Positions 27,327 through 35,907 of a stretch of DNA of 64,000 bases are shown here, in pieces. The stretch's first letter is position 1. Every line of letters starts with the position of its first letter. The notes under the pieces were generated by a model, which was not told where the DNA came from, did not search any database, and saw only the letters and a list, made by a program, of their open reading frames with translations. The position numbers and the translations under genes are program-made. The stretch comes from Citreicoccus inhibens (GTDB lineage Bacteria; Myxococcota; Myxococcia; Myxococcales; Myxococcaceae): positions 1 to 64,000 of the forward strand of contig NZ_JAHNZT010000012.1 of assembly GCF_019039035.1 (NCBI RefSeq), given 5' to 3'.

Positions 27327-27797
27327 TCACCGGGAGTTCTGCACCTCACCCGCCAGGGAGAGGGCCACGTTGTCCGTCTTGTTCTCCACCTGGTAGACGG
27401 CCACCACCTCCTGTCCCTTGTCCGGCTGCTTCTTCATCTGCAGCGCGCTGAGGTCCAGCGGAACCACCACGCCCTCGCGGTCCACGAAGAGCGTCTGGCC
27501 CTGCTGGTCCACCACGCGCCCGGAGATGCGCTTCATGCGCGCCTCGTCCGGGCGGATGGGGCGCGAGTGGATCCCCGCCCCACTGGTGGGCCCGAAGTCC
27601 ACCTCGGGAATCGCGCCCGCGCGGTTGCTGGGGGCCTCGCCCACGTTGTCGTTGCCGGACTCGTTGGTCATTCCGCGCTGCGTGGAGGAGATGGGGTCAT
27701 GGGCTCCCGCGGCCAGGGGAAGCATCAACAGCGACAGCGAGGGCGCGGCCAGGGCCACCTTGCGCCATCGTCGGGAAATTCTGCGGGTCGTCATCAC
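27327..27797 (-). CDS. Secreted protein of unknown function
   Basis: The 156-residue product has an N-terminal Arg-rich start and hydrophobic core (KVALAAPSLSLLMLPLAAGA) consistent with a Sec signal peptide cleaved after AGA. A polar low-complexity region with many Asn/Ser/Gly follows, then a compact C-terminal part with alternating hydrophobic strands (ISGRVVDQQGQTLFVDREGVVVPLDLS; QEVVAVYQVENKTDNVAL) that looks like a small OB-like beta barrel. I do not recognise the family. It is divergent from the NYN gene across a 287-base intergenic region that should hold both promoters. Confidence 0.75.
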   Translation of the reverse strand: MMTTRRISRRWRKVALAAPSLSLLMLPLAAGAHDPISSTQRGMTNESGNDNVGEAPSNRAGAIPEVDFGPTSGAGIHSRPIRPDEARMKRISGRVVDQQGQTLFVDREGVVVPLDLSALQMKKQPDKGQEVVAVYQVENKTDNVALSLAGEVQNSR

Positions 27798-28084
27798 ACG
27801 CTCCGGCGTCAGGGGGGTTCGTCACCCCGTCTCACTTCACGCCAAAGCTAGGCCCGGTCCGAAAGCACGACCCCGTCCAGGCGCTCGTGCGAATCCCGGA
27901 CGGAAAGCGTGGCACGCGGCTGTTCATCAGGGACGTCATCTTGCGAAGAGAGAAGGAAGAGAGAGCGCCCGCGCGCATCGGAACGCAGTAGGGTGGGCCG
28001 CGCGAGCCCGGCCACCGCCGACGCATTCCCCGGGCCTCCTCAATTTCGCCGCCCCCGCGCGGCATCACGGCATCGAGGCCCCCT

Positions 28085-29059
28085 TTGGACGGACGCACCG
28101 AGCACCGCATCGCGCTATTCCTCGACTTCGAAAACCTCGTCACCAACACCGGCATCAGCGCGGGCAGCTTCGACCTGCAGCCCTCGCTCGACCGGCTGCT
28201 GGAGAAGGGGAAGGTCGTCTTCCGTCGCGCCTACTGCGACTGGTCCCGCTTCTCCGAGGCCAAGGCGCGGCTGCACGACGTGGGCGTCGAGTTGGTGGAC
28301 GTGCCTCCCTCCACGCGCGCCGGGAAGAACGGCGCGGACATGCGCCTGGTCATCGACGCGCTGGAGCTGTGCTACGCGCGCGAGCAGATCGACACCTTCG
28401 TCATCGCCTCCGGTGACAGCGACTTCTGCCCGCTCGCGTACAAGCTGCGCGAGAACGGCCGCACCGTCATCGGGCTCGCGGTGAAGGAGTCCAGCTCCCG
28501 GCTCTTCGTCAGCGCGTGCGACGAGTTCATCTACCTGCGCCCCAAGCAGAGCCGCGGCGACAAGGAGAAGGAGAAGGAGAAGGAGAAAGAGAAGGGCGGA
28601 GGCCGGCACGCCGAGGAGCGCGGCGAGAAGGGCAAGCGCGGCCGTCACGGCCACGAGGCCAAGGGCAACGGCAAGGCCGAGGCCGCGCAGGGCAGCGCGA
28701 GCCGCTCGAAGTCCGAGGTGCCCGCCATCGCTCGCGAGGTGGTGCAGAGCCTGCTGGCCCGCGCGACGGGCTCGCTCAATCCCTCGCTCATCAAGGAAGC
28801 CATCGTCCGCAAGGAGCCGGACTTCGACGAGCGCGACCACGGCTTCTCCACCTTCACGCGCCTGTTGGCCGCCATGGAGCAGGAGGGCCTGTTGCGCCGC
28901 ATCCAGCAGGGCCGCCAGTGGTACGTGGTGGGGCCCGACACGGACGTGGCGCCCGCGCAGTCCGGCAAGACCCGAGGCGCCCCCGCGCGCGCCGTGCCCC
29001 AGGATGAGCCCGACGACGAGCTGGAGTCCTATCCGGATCCCGACGACGAGGGCCTGTAG
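28085..29059 (+). CDS. NYN-domain nuclease with a LOTUS/OST-HTH-like C-terminus
   Basis: The 324-residue protein has an N-terminal NYN (PIN-like) nuclease domain: ALFLDFENLV with the first acidic pair, NGADMRLVIDAL and VIASGDSDFCPLAYKL, then GLAVKESSSRLFVSACDEFIYL. These acidic residues coordinate a metal for RNA cleavage in characterised relatives. A charged linker includes a Lys-Glu repeat (28562-28591). The C-terminal part (PSLIKEAIVRKEPDFDERDHGFSTFTRLL) resembles the OST-HTH/LOTUS RNA-binding module found with NYN domains. Translation appears to start at a TTG at 28085 with GAGG about six bases upstream. It should act on RNA in the cytoplasm; the target is unknown. Confidence 0.88.
   Translation: MDGRTEHRIALFLDFENLVTNTGISAGSFDLQPSLDRLLEKGKVVFRRAYCDWSRFSEAKARLHDVGVELVDVPPSTRAGKNGADMRLVIDALELCYAREQIDTFVIASGDSDFCPLAYKLRENGRTVIGLAVKESSSRLFVSACDEFIYLRPKQSRGDKEKEKEKEKEKGGGRHAEERGEKGKRGRHGHEAKGNGKAEAAQGSASRSKSEVPAIAREVVQSLLARATGSLNPSLIKEAIVRKEPDFDERDHGFSTFTRLLAAMEQEGLLRRIQQGRQWYVVGPDTDVAPAQSGKTRGAPARAVPQDEPDDELESYPDPDDEGL
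28562..28591 (+). repeat. Hexamer microsatellite encoding a Lys-Glu linker
   Basis: Four copies of AAGGAG and one variant AAAGAG run in frame inside the NYN gene and encode alternating Lys-Glu. Copy-number change would alter linker length by two residues without a frameshift. Confidence 0.8.
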
Positions 29060-29065
29060 TCCGCG

Positions 29066-31108
29066 TCAGCCCGCGCGCGGGGTGGTGGACTCGAACAGGT
29101 GCTCGAGGAACTCGGGCAGCAGGCGCGCGGACATCACCCACAGCTTGCCCTCGCCCAGGTCCGCGAGCGCCGCGCGCTCCACGTACTCCACGCACTCGGC
29201 CTCCACATAGTGGACGAACACCTTGCGGCCCCGCGCGCGGTACCAGTCCGCCGCGCGGGACAGCAGGGCCATGAACGCGTCCTGGACCTCCGGCAGCGCG
29301 TCGTCCTCCAGGGACACCAGCCGCACGCCGTCCAGCACGTTGAAGAGGTTGAGGCCGGGCTGCGCCGTCTCCACCACGGCCAGCGCCACGGGCCGCCCCG
29401 CGTGCCGCGCCACCATCAGCTCCCGCTCGCGCCCCAGGCCCGCGTTGTCCCAGTCGCGCCGGGTGACCTCCAGGTCGAAGCGCTCCGGCACCAGGTCCAG
29501 GGCCTCGCGGTACGCCTCGGGCCGCGTGCTGGCCACGTGCTCGAAGAAGCGCGCGCGCTCCTCCTCGGTGGGCGCGCCCACGTCGATTCCCACCGGCACC
29601 ACCCAGGCCGCGTTCACCTCGGCCTCCATCAGCCGGAAGGGCACCAGGCACGTCTGGCCCGTCTGCTGGTACCACGTGGCGAACTCGAACTTCGTGTAGC
29701 GCACCCAGCGCACGTTCGCCTCGCAGAAGGCGAAGAACCACTTCACCTCCGGGTCCACCTGCGTGGGCTCGTAGCCGCGCAGGTAGATGTCGCGCAGCGC
29801 CTCGCGCGCGGTGGTGCGCAGGCCCGCGGGGGGATGCCGCGCGAGCTGGTGCGCCATCCAGCTTCCCGCGTACGGCTTCACCACGGAGAGCGTCGCCTCG
29901 GCCACGCCGGCCTCCGCGGGCCTCACCACGCGGTAGCCCAGGTCGGGCCGCTCGGCGAGCTTGTCCTGCGTCTCGCTGAACTTCTCGCGCAGCCCCACGA
30001 AGTCCGAGGGCTGTTTGCCCGGCAGCCGGAAGTAACCCGAGTGCTCGAACAGCTTCCACGTGGCGGAGTTCCAGTCGCCCGCCGCCTCCGTGCTCGGGTG
30101 CATCTGCACCTCCACCAGCGCCCGCCACGCCCGCGCGCCCTCGTTGTCCAGGGGCCGCACGGACAAGCCGCACCGCCTGCCGGACGCCATGCTGGAGATG
30201 TTGCGCACCTCCGCGCGCAGCCGCACCGGCGCGCGACCATCCAGCGACACCTCCACCACCGGCAGCTTCAGCCCCGGGTACATCAAGTCCTCGCCCGGCT
30301 CGGTGAGGAAGGACAGGCCCTCATACGAGACATCCAGCAGCGCGCGGCGCACGTGCACCTGCGGCCAGAGCGGATGGTCGAAGCCCAGCACGCACGTGGG
30401 ACTGGCCAGCGTGCGCCTCAGCCAGCGGTGGCGAAAGCGCACCAGTTCCTTGGGCGTGGGCATCACCACCAGCCCGCTCTCCTCGCGCCACTCGCGCACC
30501 GGCATGTGCACCACGCTGCTGTAGCCAAACACCTCCAGCGAGAAGGACCGGCGCGGCACCTCGCCGTGGAAGCGCCAGAGGATCTTCCCGTCCAGCGCGT
30601 CGAACGCGGCCGCGGTGATGTCCACGCGGTGGCCGTCTTCCGTGCGCGCCACGCCGCGCGCCTGCCGCGCCGCCAGGGCCTCACAGATGCGCGCCACGCG
30701 GTCCGCCCGGTCGATTCGCTCGCGCCACACGGGCCGCGTCTCGGGCGTCAGCAGGAGCCCATGGTCCCGCAGCGACTCCAGCACCCCCACGATGCGCCGC
30801 CCCGCATCCAGCGGAGGGGCCACGAAGCGCAGGCTCACCTCCGGCCGCGCATCGTGTACGCCCATCACCTCCGCCTCCAGCAGCGTGGCCCACCGCTCGC
30901 CATGGCCCACCACCACGGAGGCCGGCTGTCCCGGACGTGGCACCGCACGGGACTCCAGCCGGAGCGTCAGGTGCTCCAGTGAGAGCTGCACCAGACGCCC
31001 GGGCGAGTCCCCCCCGCCGAACGACGCCACTGCGTTGAGTTCCGTCCCGACCCGGTAACCGAGGAGGGATTCGCGGCTGGGCATCCCGTCCAACGTGTCG
31101 ACGTGCAT
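29066..31108 (-). CDS. PilZ-like protein with a GNAT-like C-terminal region
   Basis: The 680-residue protein appears to join two modules. Residues 20-100 and about 230-345 look like PilZ/YcgR-type beta barrels (RALLDVSYEGLSFLTEPGED; VRLRAEVRNISSMASGRRCGLSV, where the D/NxSxxG-type motifs DVSYEG and NISSMASG occur). From about 375 to 680 the sequence has a GNAT-like acyltransferase character: a strand-helix run around LGRERELMVARHAGRPVALAVVETA, then VLDGVRLVSLEDD and a terminal VHYVEAECVEYV. No signal peptide or membrane segment. The ATG at 31108 has GGAG five bases upstream. The division into domains is from pattern recognition only. Confidence 0.75.
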   Translation of the reverse strand: MHVDTLDGMPSRESLLGYRVGTELNAVASFGGGDSPGRLVQLSLEHLTLRLESRAVPRPGQPASVVVGHGERWATLLEAEVMGVHDARPEVSLRFVAPPLDAGRRIVGVLESLRDHGLLLTPETRPVWRERIDRADRVARICEALAARQARGVARTEDGHRVDITAAAFDALDGKILWRFHGEVPRRSFSLEVFGYSSVVHMPVREWREESGLVVMPTPKELVRFRHRWLRRTLASPTCVLGFDHPLWPQVHVRRALLDVSYEGLSFLTEPGEDLMYPGLKLPVVEVSLDGRAPVRLRAEVRNISSMASGRRCGLSVRPLDNEGARAWRALVEVQMHPSTEAAGDWNSATWKLFEHSGYFRLPGKQPSDFVGLREKFSETQDKLAERPDLGYRVVRPAEAGVAEATLSVVKPYAGSWMAHQLARHPPAGLRTTAREALRDIYLRGYEPTQVDPEVKWFFAFCEANVRWVRYTKFEFATWYQQTGQTCLVPFRLMEAEVNAAWVVPVGIDVGAPTEEERARFFEHVASTRPEAYREALDLVPERFDLEVTRRDWDNAGLGRERELMVARHAGRPVALAVVETAQPGLNLFNVLDGVRLVSLEDDALPEVQDAFMALLSRAADWYRARGRKVFVHYVEAECVEYVERAALADLGEGKLWVMSARLLPEFLEHLFESTTPRAG

Positions 31109-31463
31109 GGGGGCTCCGTGGGGTGCGTGGTGACTCTTAAGACTTCATGGCGGAAGGATTCTTTTCCCCGGTTTCAGGCACTCCAGGGAACACAAGTTCA
31201 CACAGAGTGGACACGATTCACCACGACTGCATTGAGACCTGCGTACATGCGTCTTTCCGCTACGTTTCGAGTGTCACGGATTGGCCGCTTGGCCCCCCGG
31301 ACTTCCTACTCATGGACAGCGGAGTTCCAGAAACGTCACAGAGTCGCTCCCCTTCCACCTCGGGTCTCCGCCCACCCGCCCACGCCCTCACCCGCGACGC
31401 GATGCGCGGTGCGCGACACTGAAACAGGGGTGACGAGCGCGGCGAGCGTCCCTCGCTCCGGGC

Positions 31464-31685
31464 GCCGCTCCCCCAGCGGCGTCCTCTATATAAGGCACGC
31501 ATGCACGCGAGCGCATGGCGCGCGGCGAGGCGCGTACCGCGTCCACGGGGAACAGTTCGCCCGTCCCGAGGACGGGTCCACTGTGTCTGGCAGTGAAGAC
31601 CTGGGAGGGAGGGCAATGCCTACCCACCTGGGACATTGGATGTCCAAACCCGGCGAGCCGTGAAGTGGTGAACACTTCGGGTGGG
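31464..31685 (+). ncRNA. Candidate structured leader or small RNA
   Basis: Between the PilZ-like gene and a cysteine-cluster gene, the plus strand holds a series of perfect short stems: 31464-31469/31475-31480 (GCCGCT), 31560-31566/31570-31576 (CCCGTCC), 31579-31583/31591-31595 (CACTG), 31631-31636/31640-31645 (GGACAT) and 31662-31667/31673-31678 (GAAGTG). The last two are enclosed by CCCACC at 31623-31628 pairing with GGTGGG at 31680-31685, a multibranch junction. A TATATAAG element at 31487-31494 could be the -10 box. I recognise no known riboswitch class. It may be a 5' leader of the gene at 31722. Confidence 0.35.
31487..31495 (+). promoter_or_regulatory. Possible -10 element (TATATAAGG)
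   Basis: TATATAAGG stands out in very GC-rich surroundings and would place transcription start near 31500, giving a leader of about 220 bases before the ATG at 31722. No good -35 box is visible 16-18 bases upstream, where a GC-rich hairpin lies. Confidence 0.35.
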
Positions 31686-31721
31686 ATGACTCGCCGCGCG
31701 CGGCGCGTTATTCCGGGCGCG

Positions 31722-32216
31722 ATGCCGCTCTCCACCCTCTGCCTCCGCTGTGGCCTGTGCTGTGACGGGACCCTTTTCACCACCGTCGCGGTGCGCCCCT
31801 CCGAGGTGGAGCCCCTGCGCCAGCGGGGCGTGCCGCTCGTCGAGCGGGCTGACGGCTCCCCGGCCCTCGCGCAGCACTGCGCCGCGCTGGAGGGTCGCCA
31901 CTGCACCGTGTACGCGGAGCGCCCCGAGAGCTGCCGCCGCTATCGCTGCCACCTGCTGAGCGCGCTCGCGGAGGGTGAGGTGTCACTCGACGAGGCGCTC
32001 GGGGTGGTGGACCAGACCCACGCGCTCGTGGACGCGGTGGCCCGCGCGCTCCCCCCGCCGCGGCCCGGCGAGCCGCGCGCGGTGATGCAGCGCGCGCGGC
32101 AGGCGGGACGCGCACCCGGCACCTCCGCGCTGTCCCCAGAAGCGCAGGAGGCGCGCGATCGCGCGGACGCCTTCCTCGTCCGTCACTTCCAGGGGCGCTT
32201 CGGCCACGGCGGCTGA
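31722..32216 (+). CDS. YkgJ-family cysteine-cluster protein
   Basis: The 164-residue protein has the YkgJ cluster CLRCGLCCDGTLF at residues 6-18 followed by HCAALEGRHCTVYAERPESCRRYRCHLL, which supplies the second group of cysteines. The family is presumed to bind metal; function is unknown. The ATG at 31722 directly precedes the conserved motif; an upstream ATG at 31686 is in frame and cannot be excluded. This is the second member of the family in the window (the other is at 15387-15908), with a similar cysteine spacing but otherwise different sequence. Its stop and the stop of the converging RNase R-like gene form the palindrome TGACGTCA. Confidence 0.85.
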   Translation: MPLSTLCLRCGLCCDGTLFTTVAVRPSEVEPLRQRGVPLVERADGSPALAQHCAALEGRHCTVYAERPESCRRYRCHLLSALAEGEVSLDEALGVVDQTHALVDAVARALPPPRPGEPRAVMQRARQAGRAPGTSALSPEAQEARDRADAFLVRHFQGRFGHGG

Positions 32217-32218
32217 CG

Positions 32219-34117
32219 TCACTCCGCCAGCGCCAGCTCCACGCGGCCGAGCGGCTCGTCCGTGGACACCACCTTCACCTTCACCGGCATGCCCACGGTG
32301 AACGTGCGCGACTTGCCCACCAGGGAGATTTCGCGCGCGTCCGGACGGTAGGGCCCTTGGGGCAGTCCGTCCGCGGGCACCATGCCCTCCACCAGCATGC
32401 CGTCCAACTGCACCACCATGCCGAACGGCTTCACGCGCACCACGCGCGCGGGGAACTGCTGGCCCAGGCGGCTCGCCATCCACCGCGCCTCCAGGGCGTG
32501 GTGTCTATCGGTCTCGGCGCGCGCCGCCGCGCGGGCCCGCTGGTTGATGTGCTGCGCGAGTTGCTCCAGCGCGGGGTCCTCATGCACGAAGTCGCGCTGG
32601 CCGCGCAGGTAGCGCTTGAGCGTCCGGTGCACCGCGAGGTCCGCGTACCGGCGGATGGGCGACGTGAAGTGCAGGTACAGCGGCGCCGCGAGCCCGAAGT
32701 GCCGGCCCGGCTTCACCGTGTAGTACGAGTAGCCCAGCGAGCGGCGCAGCACCGAGCGCAGCGCGGCCTCCGCCTGGGAGCCGGCAATCTGCCGGTCGAA
32801 CGCGGCCAGGGCCAGCGGCGTCAGCTCCGCGCCGAACCCCGCCGCGAAGCCCGAGTGCAGCGCGAAGGCGTTGAGGTCACTCACCCGCTGCGGATCCGGC
32901 TGCTCGTGCACGCGGTACACCGTGGGCGAGCCGCGCGTCATGAGCCACACGGCGATGGCCTCGTTCGCCGCCACCATGAAGCGCTCGATCATCGCGTGCG
33001 CGGAGGTGGGCGGCTCGCTCTTCAGTCCAGACACCGCGCCCGTGGCCACGTCGAACGTGAAGCGCGCCTCCTCGCGCGCCAGCTCCATCCCGCCGCGGGC
33101 CGCGCGCGCCACCGCCAATCTCGCCGCCGCCAACCGGAACCAGGGCATCACGTCGCGCACCGGGGCCATGGGCTCGGAGACCTCACCTGAGTCCAGGAAG
33201 GCGGCCACCTCGTCGTAGTTCAGCCGCGCCCAGGAGCGGATGAGGCTCTCGTACACGTCCGCGGCGGTGACGCGGCCATCCGGGTCGATGCGCAGCTCCA
33301 CCGTGAGGCAGCGCCGCTCCTCGTGAGGCACCAGGCTCAGCCAGTGCGCGGACAGCGTCTCCGGCAGCATCGGCAGGACGCGGCCCGCCAGGTACACGCT
33401 CGTGGCGCGCGCTCGCGCCTCGGTGTCCAGCGCCGAGCCCTCCGTCACGTACTCGCTCACGTCCGCGATGGACACCAGCAGGCGCAGCGCCCCATCCGGG
33501 CCGGCGGGCAACACGGAGATGGCATCGTCGATGTCGCGGGTGGACGGCGCGTCCACCGTGACGGTGGGGATGGCGCGCAGGTCGCGGCGCGGGCCCAGGG
33601 CGTGGGGCTGGGTGTGCGCGCGCTGGGCCTCCTCCTCGACCTCGGGGGAGAAGTCGCGGCGCAGGCCGTGCCGCACAATCACTCGCTCCAACGAGCGGTC
33701 CTCACCCGGCGCAACCTTGTAGCGCAGCGTCACCTTGCCGTCGGCGATGCGCGCCACCACCGCGTCGCCGGACTGCACCTCGGCGCCGTCGGTCTCCAGG
33801 AGCCAATCCGAGTTGGCCACCTCGCGGTCGATGCGCAGGTACGCCGCGCCCTTGCGCAGCACCACCTCACCATAGACGTCCGTGCGCGTGCGCTCGACGA
33901 GCGACAGGCCGCTCGCGGTCCATCGCCCATCCGCGCCCGCGGTCGCCGTGGCGGACACGACATCGCCGGCGAACAGGACGTTGAGCTCCGGCGGCGGGAT
34001 GAAGGCGGACAGCACCTCCGCGGAGTCAGGAAGGTTCACGGTGAGGAAGCCGAAGCCGCGGGGATGCACGTCGACGCGGCCCGTGACGGCGCGCGTGGAA
34101 CCGGAAGGAATCTCCAT
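32219..34117 (-). CDS. RNase R/RNase II family exoribonuclease
   Basis: The 632-residue enzyme is a 3'-5' exoribonuclease of the RNB family. It has an N-terminal cold-shock-like OB part (GRVDVHPRGFGFLTV), the catalytic RNB domain with DAPSTRDIDDAISV (metal-binding aspartates) and HFTSPIRRYADLAVHR, and a C-terminal S1 domain (FPARVVRVKPFGMVVQLDGMLVEGMVP). It is shorter than E. coli RNase R (about 810 residues) and lacks the Lys-rich tail and N-terminal helix-turn-helix. The start at 34117 is supported by AAGGGAG; the frame extends to 35200 through the neighbouring gene only by chance. It would degrade structured RNA in the cytoplasm. Confidence 0.95.
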   Translation of the reverse strand: MEIPSGSTRAVTGRVDVHPRGFGFLTVNLPDSAEVLSAFIPPPELNVLFAGDVVSATATAGADGRWTASGLSLVERTRTDVYGEVVLRKGAAYLRIDREVANSDWLLETDGAEVQSGDAVVARIADGKVTLRYKVAPGEDRSLERVIVRHGLRRDFSPEVEEEAQRAHTQPHALGPRRDLRAIPTVTVDAPSTRDIDDAISVLPAGPDGALRLLVSIADVSEYVTEGSALDTEARARATSVYLAGRVLPMLPETLSAHWLSLVPHEERRCLTVELRIDPDGRVTAADVYESLIRSWARLNYDEVAAFLDSGEVSEPMAPVRDVMPWFRLAAARLAVARAARGGMELAREEARFTFDVATGAVSGLKSEPPTSAHAMIERFMVAANEAIAVWLMTRGSPTVYRVHEQPDPQRVSDLNAFALHSGFAAGFGAELTPLALAAFDRQIAGSQAEAALRSVLRRSLGYSYYTVKPGRHFGLAAPLYLHFTSPIRRYADLAVHRTLKRYLRGQRDFVHEDPALEQLAQHINQRARAAARAETDRHHALEARWMASRLGQQFPARVVRVKPFGMVVQLDGMLVEGMVPADGLPQGPYRPDAREISLVGKSRTFTVGMPVKVKVVSTDEPLGRVELALAE

Positions 34118-34164
34118 GGGCTCCCTTCCTAGCGCAGAACACGGGCCCTTCGTCACCGCTCCCC

Positions 34165-35226
34165 TCACTGGAAGCCGGGGGGCCTGCCCTCCGTCGAGGC
34201 CTTGAGGCTCGCGTTGGGGTTCAGCTCGAAGACGAGCCCGAACTGCCAGAGGTTCACGCGCTCGAGGAACAGGATGTTGTAGTAGTCCTGTCCGTGCACG
34301 TAGCGCGCGAAGAGGCCGAAGCCCGCGCCCCAGCGAGGGTTCGCGGCCACCTCCAACGCCAGCGTGGCGCCCTGCCGAGGCGTCTCTCCGTAGGGGCATG
34401 AGAGCAGGGCCTCCGCGCGGAAGCGGTGCTGGTGCCACATGCGCTCGCCCACCCACGACAGGCCCCAGTGCCCGTTGCCATAGACGGCGCGCTGCTCGCC
34501 GGAGATGCCGCCCGGGCCCACGGCGGCGTTGAACTCCCAATAGGCACGGCCCCCCAGGAGCCACGCGTTGTCGAGGTTCGGCGACACGTCCATGGCCAGC
34601 AGGGCCCACAACTCCAAACGCAGGAGGTTGGTGGAGAAGCTGCCGGTGAGTTCGTTGAGCGGGAGCTGTCCCTCCTCGGGTGTGCAGTGGGGATCCGTCC
34701 CCGTCTGGTTGCCGTAGAAGCAACCATCCTGTCCGTTGGAGTAGTGGCCGATGATGACGTGGCTCGCGAGCGCCAGGCCCCGCGTGGGCGCGTTCTCGCC
34801 AGAGGAACCGGGCAACAGCCGCAGGTGCGCCACCTGGAAGGTGAGCTTGGGAAGGAAGGACGGCGGGATGACGGGGCTGCTGTCCGTGCTCAGCATCCGC
34901 AGGCGGATGGCGGGGGTGAGCACGAGGGACAGGAAGTACTCGCCGCCCTTGCCGCGAAAGTCTCCGTAATGAAGCTGGGGCAGGAAGAGGTTGGGGGCAA
35001 TCCAAGACTCGAACAGCAGCGGCGTGGGTGACTCGGGGTCTCCCGCGCGGTGAATCTTGCTGGGCGAGACGAAGAGGTAGCTGCGGTCCATGAAGAGGGT
35101 CGCGGGCGCGTCGTATTCCACCTCCCATCCGGAGCCCCACGCCGGGCTCGCGCCGCACACGGCGAGCACCAGCCCGATGCCATGGGCCCACGCGCGCCAT
35201 GTCTTGCTTGGACTCGAAGGGCCCAT
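34165..35226 (-). CDS. Outer-membrane phospholipase A-like beta barrel
   Basis: The 353-residue protein has a signal peptide (GIGLVLAVCGASPAWG) and many alternating aromatic beta strands. The segment IGHYSNGQDGCFYGNQ contains H161 and S163 in the H-x-S-N-G arrangement of outer-membrane phospholipase A, where that His and Ser are catalytic, and the C-terminal ARYVHGQDYYNILFLERVNLWQFGLVFE matches the closing strands of that barrel. It should sit in the outer membrane and hydrolyse phospholipids or remodel the envelope, but overall similarity is weak enough that a related deacylase is possible. The start at 35226 has a GGGGG stretch upstream. It lies just upstream of the RNase gene on the same strand. 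Confidence 0.7.
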   Translation of the reverse strand: MGPSSPSKTWRAWAHGIGLVLAVCGASPAWGSGWEVEYDAPATLFMDRSYLFVSPSKIHRAGDPESPTPLLFESWIAPNLFLPQLHYGDFRGKGGEYFLSLVLTPAIRLRMLSTDSSPVIPPSFLPKLTFQVAHLRLLPGSSGENAPTRGLALASHVIIGHYSNGQDGCFYGNQTGTDPHCTPEEGQLPLNELTGSFSTNLLRLELWALLAMDVSPNLDNAWLLGGRAYWEFNAAVGPGGISGEQRAVYGNGHWGLSWVGERMWHQHRFRAEALLSCPYGETPRQGATLALEVAANPRWGAGFGLFARYVHGQDYYNILFLERVNLWQFGLVFELNPNASLKASTEGRPPGFQ

Positions 35227-35403
35227 CGAGCCCCCTATAGACCGCGGCCTCGCGGGGCTCTCGGTGAACGGCGCGTGCCCGTTCGAAACTGAGAAGCCTC
35301 CGTGAATTCTCGCACGCCCTGGCGTCGGAGGATTCGGTTCACTGGCGGGCAGATGGCCGCGTCGCGCTCGACAGTGCGCGAGGGCTCGTGATGGCTTCCG
35401 CGC

Positions 35404-35802
35404 ATGGTCCATCCATCGCGACAGGTCGACCTCGTGCTTCAAGGTTCTCTGGAGGATGTGGTTCAGGCGGAGGACGCCGTGCGAGGCCTCTGCGAGGACT
35501 CGGGCTATGGCAGACACTCCTTTGGGATGTGTCTGGCCGTCAGCGAGTGCGTCATCAATGCCATCCGCCATGGCAATGCCTTTGACCCGGGCAAGCAGGT
35601 CCACCTGAGCATGACGCTGGCGGGCTCGCGGCTGACGGTGCGCGTGGCGGATGAGGGCAAGGGCTTCACGCCCGAGGCAAGCTCCTTCCAGGACGCGGGG
35701 CGAGGCGTGCTGCTCATGAAGACGCTGATGGACGATGTCGCCTTCGCGTTCCGGGGCGGCGCGGGCTTCGAGGTCCAGATGTACAAGGATCTCGCGGCGT
35801 AG
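35404..35802 (+). CDS. RsbW-type ATP-binding protein (anti-sigma kinase fold)
   Basis: The 132-residue protein is a stand-alone HATPase_c_2 domain: N box in LAVSECVINAIRHGNA, G1 in VADEGKGF and G2 in GRGVLLMKTLMDDV. Such proteins act as serine kinases/anti-sigma factors that bind sigma factors or phosphorylate STAS-domain antagonists. No sigma factor, STAS protein or PP2C phosphatase gene is adjacent, so the partner is elsewhere. The start at 35404 lacks a clear ribosome site. Confidence 0.9.
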   Translation: MVHPSRQVDLVLQGSLEDVVQAEDAVRGLCEDSGYGRHSFGMCLAVSECVINAIRHGNAFDPGKQVHLSMTLAGSRLTVRVADEGKGFTPEASSFQDAGRGVLLMKTLMDDVAFAFRGGAGFEVQMYKDLAA

Positions 35803-35907
35803 CGGAGTGCCTGCCCTCCTCCGGATGACGGCGCCGTGCTTTGCGTACCCCCTGGGGACCTGGGCTATGTCGGGTCTACCGGAACGCGGTTCGCTCGGAG
35901 CACATGC

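Noticed and set aside
28562-28591. Phase-variable switch in the NYN gene
   Set aside because: The repeat unit is six bases, so copy-number change keeps the reading frame.
31560-31685. A tRNA or known riboswitch from the cloverleaf-like stems
   Set aside because: Stem lengths and spacing do not fit a tRNA, there is no T-loop sequence or CCA-like acceptor, and I see no conserved core of a riboswitch class that I know.
34118-35200. N-terminal extension of the RNase R-like frame to 993 residues
   Set aside because: The extension lies within the OMPLA-like gene in another frame, has no domain, and the ATG at 34117 has a good ribosome site.
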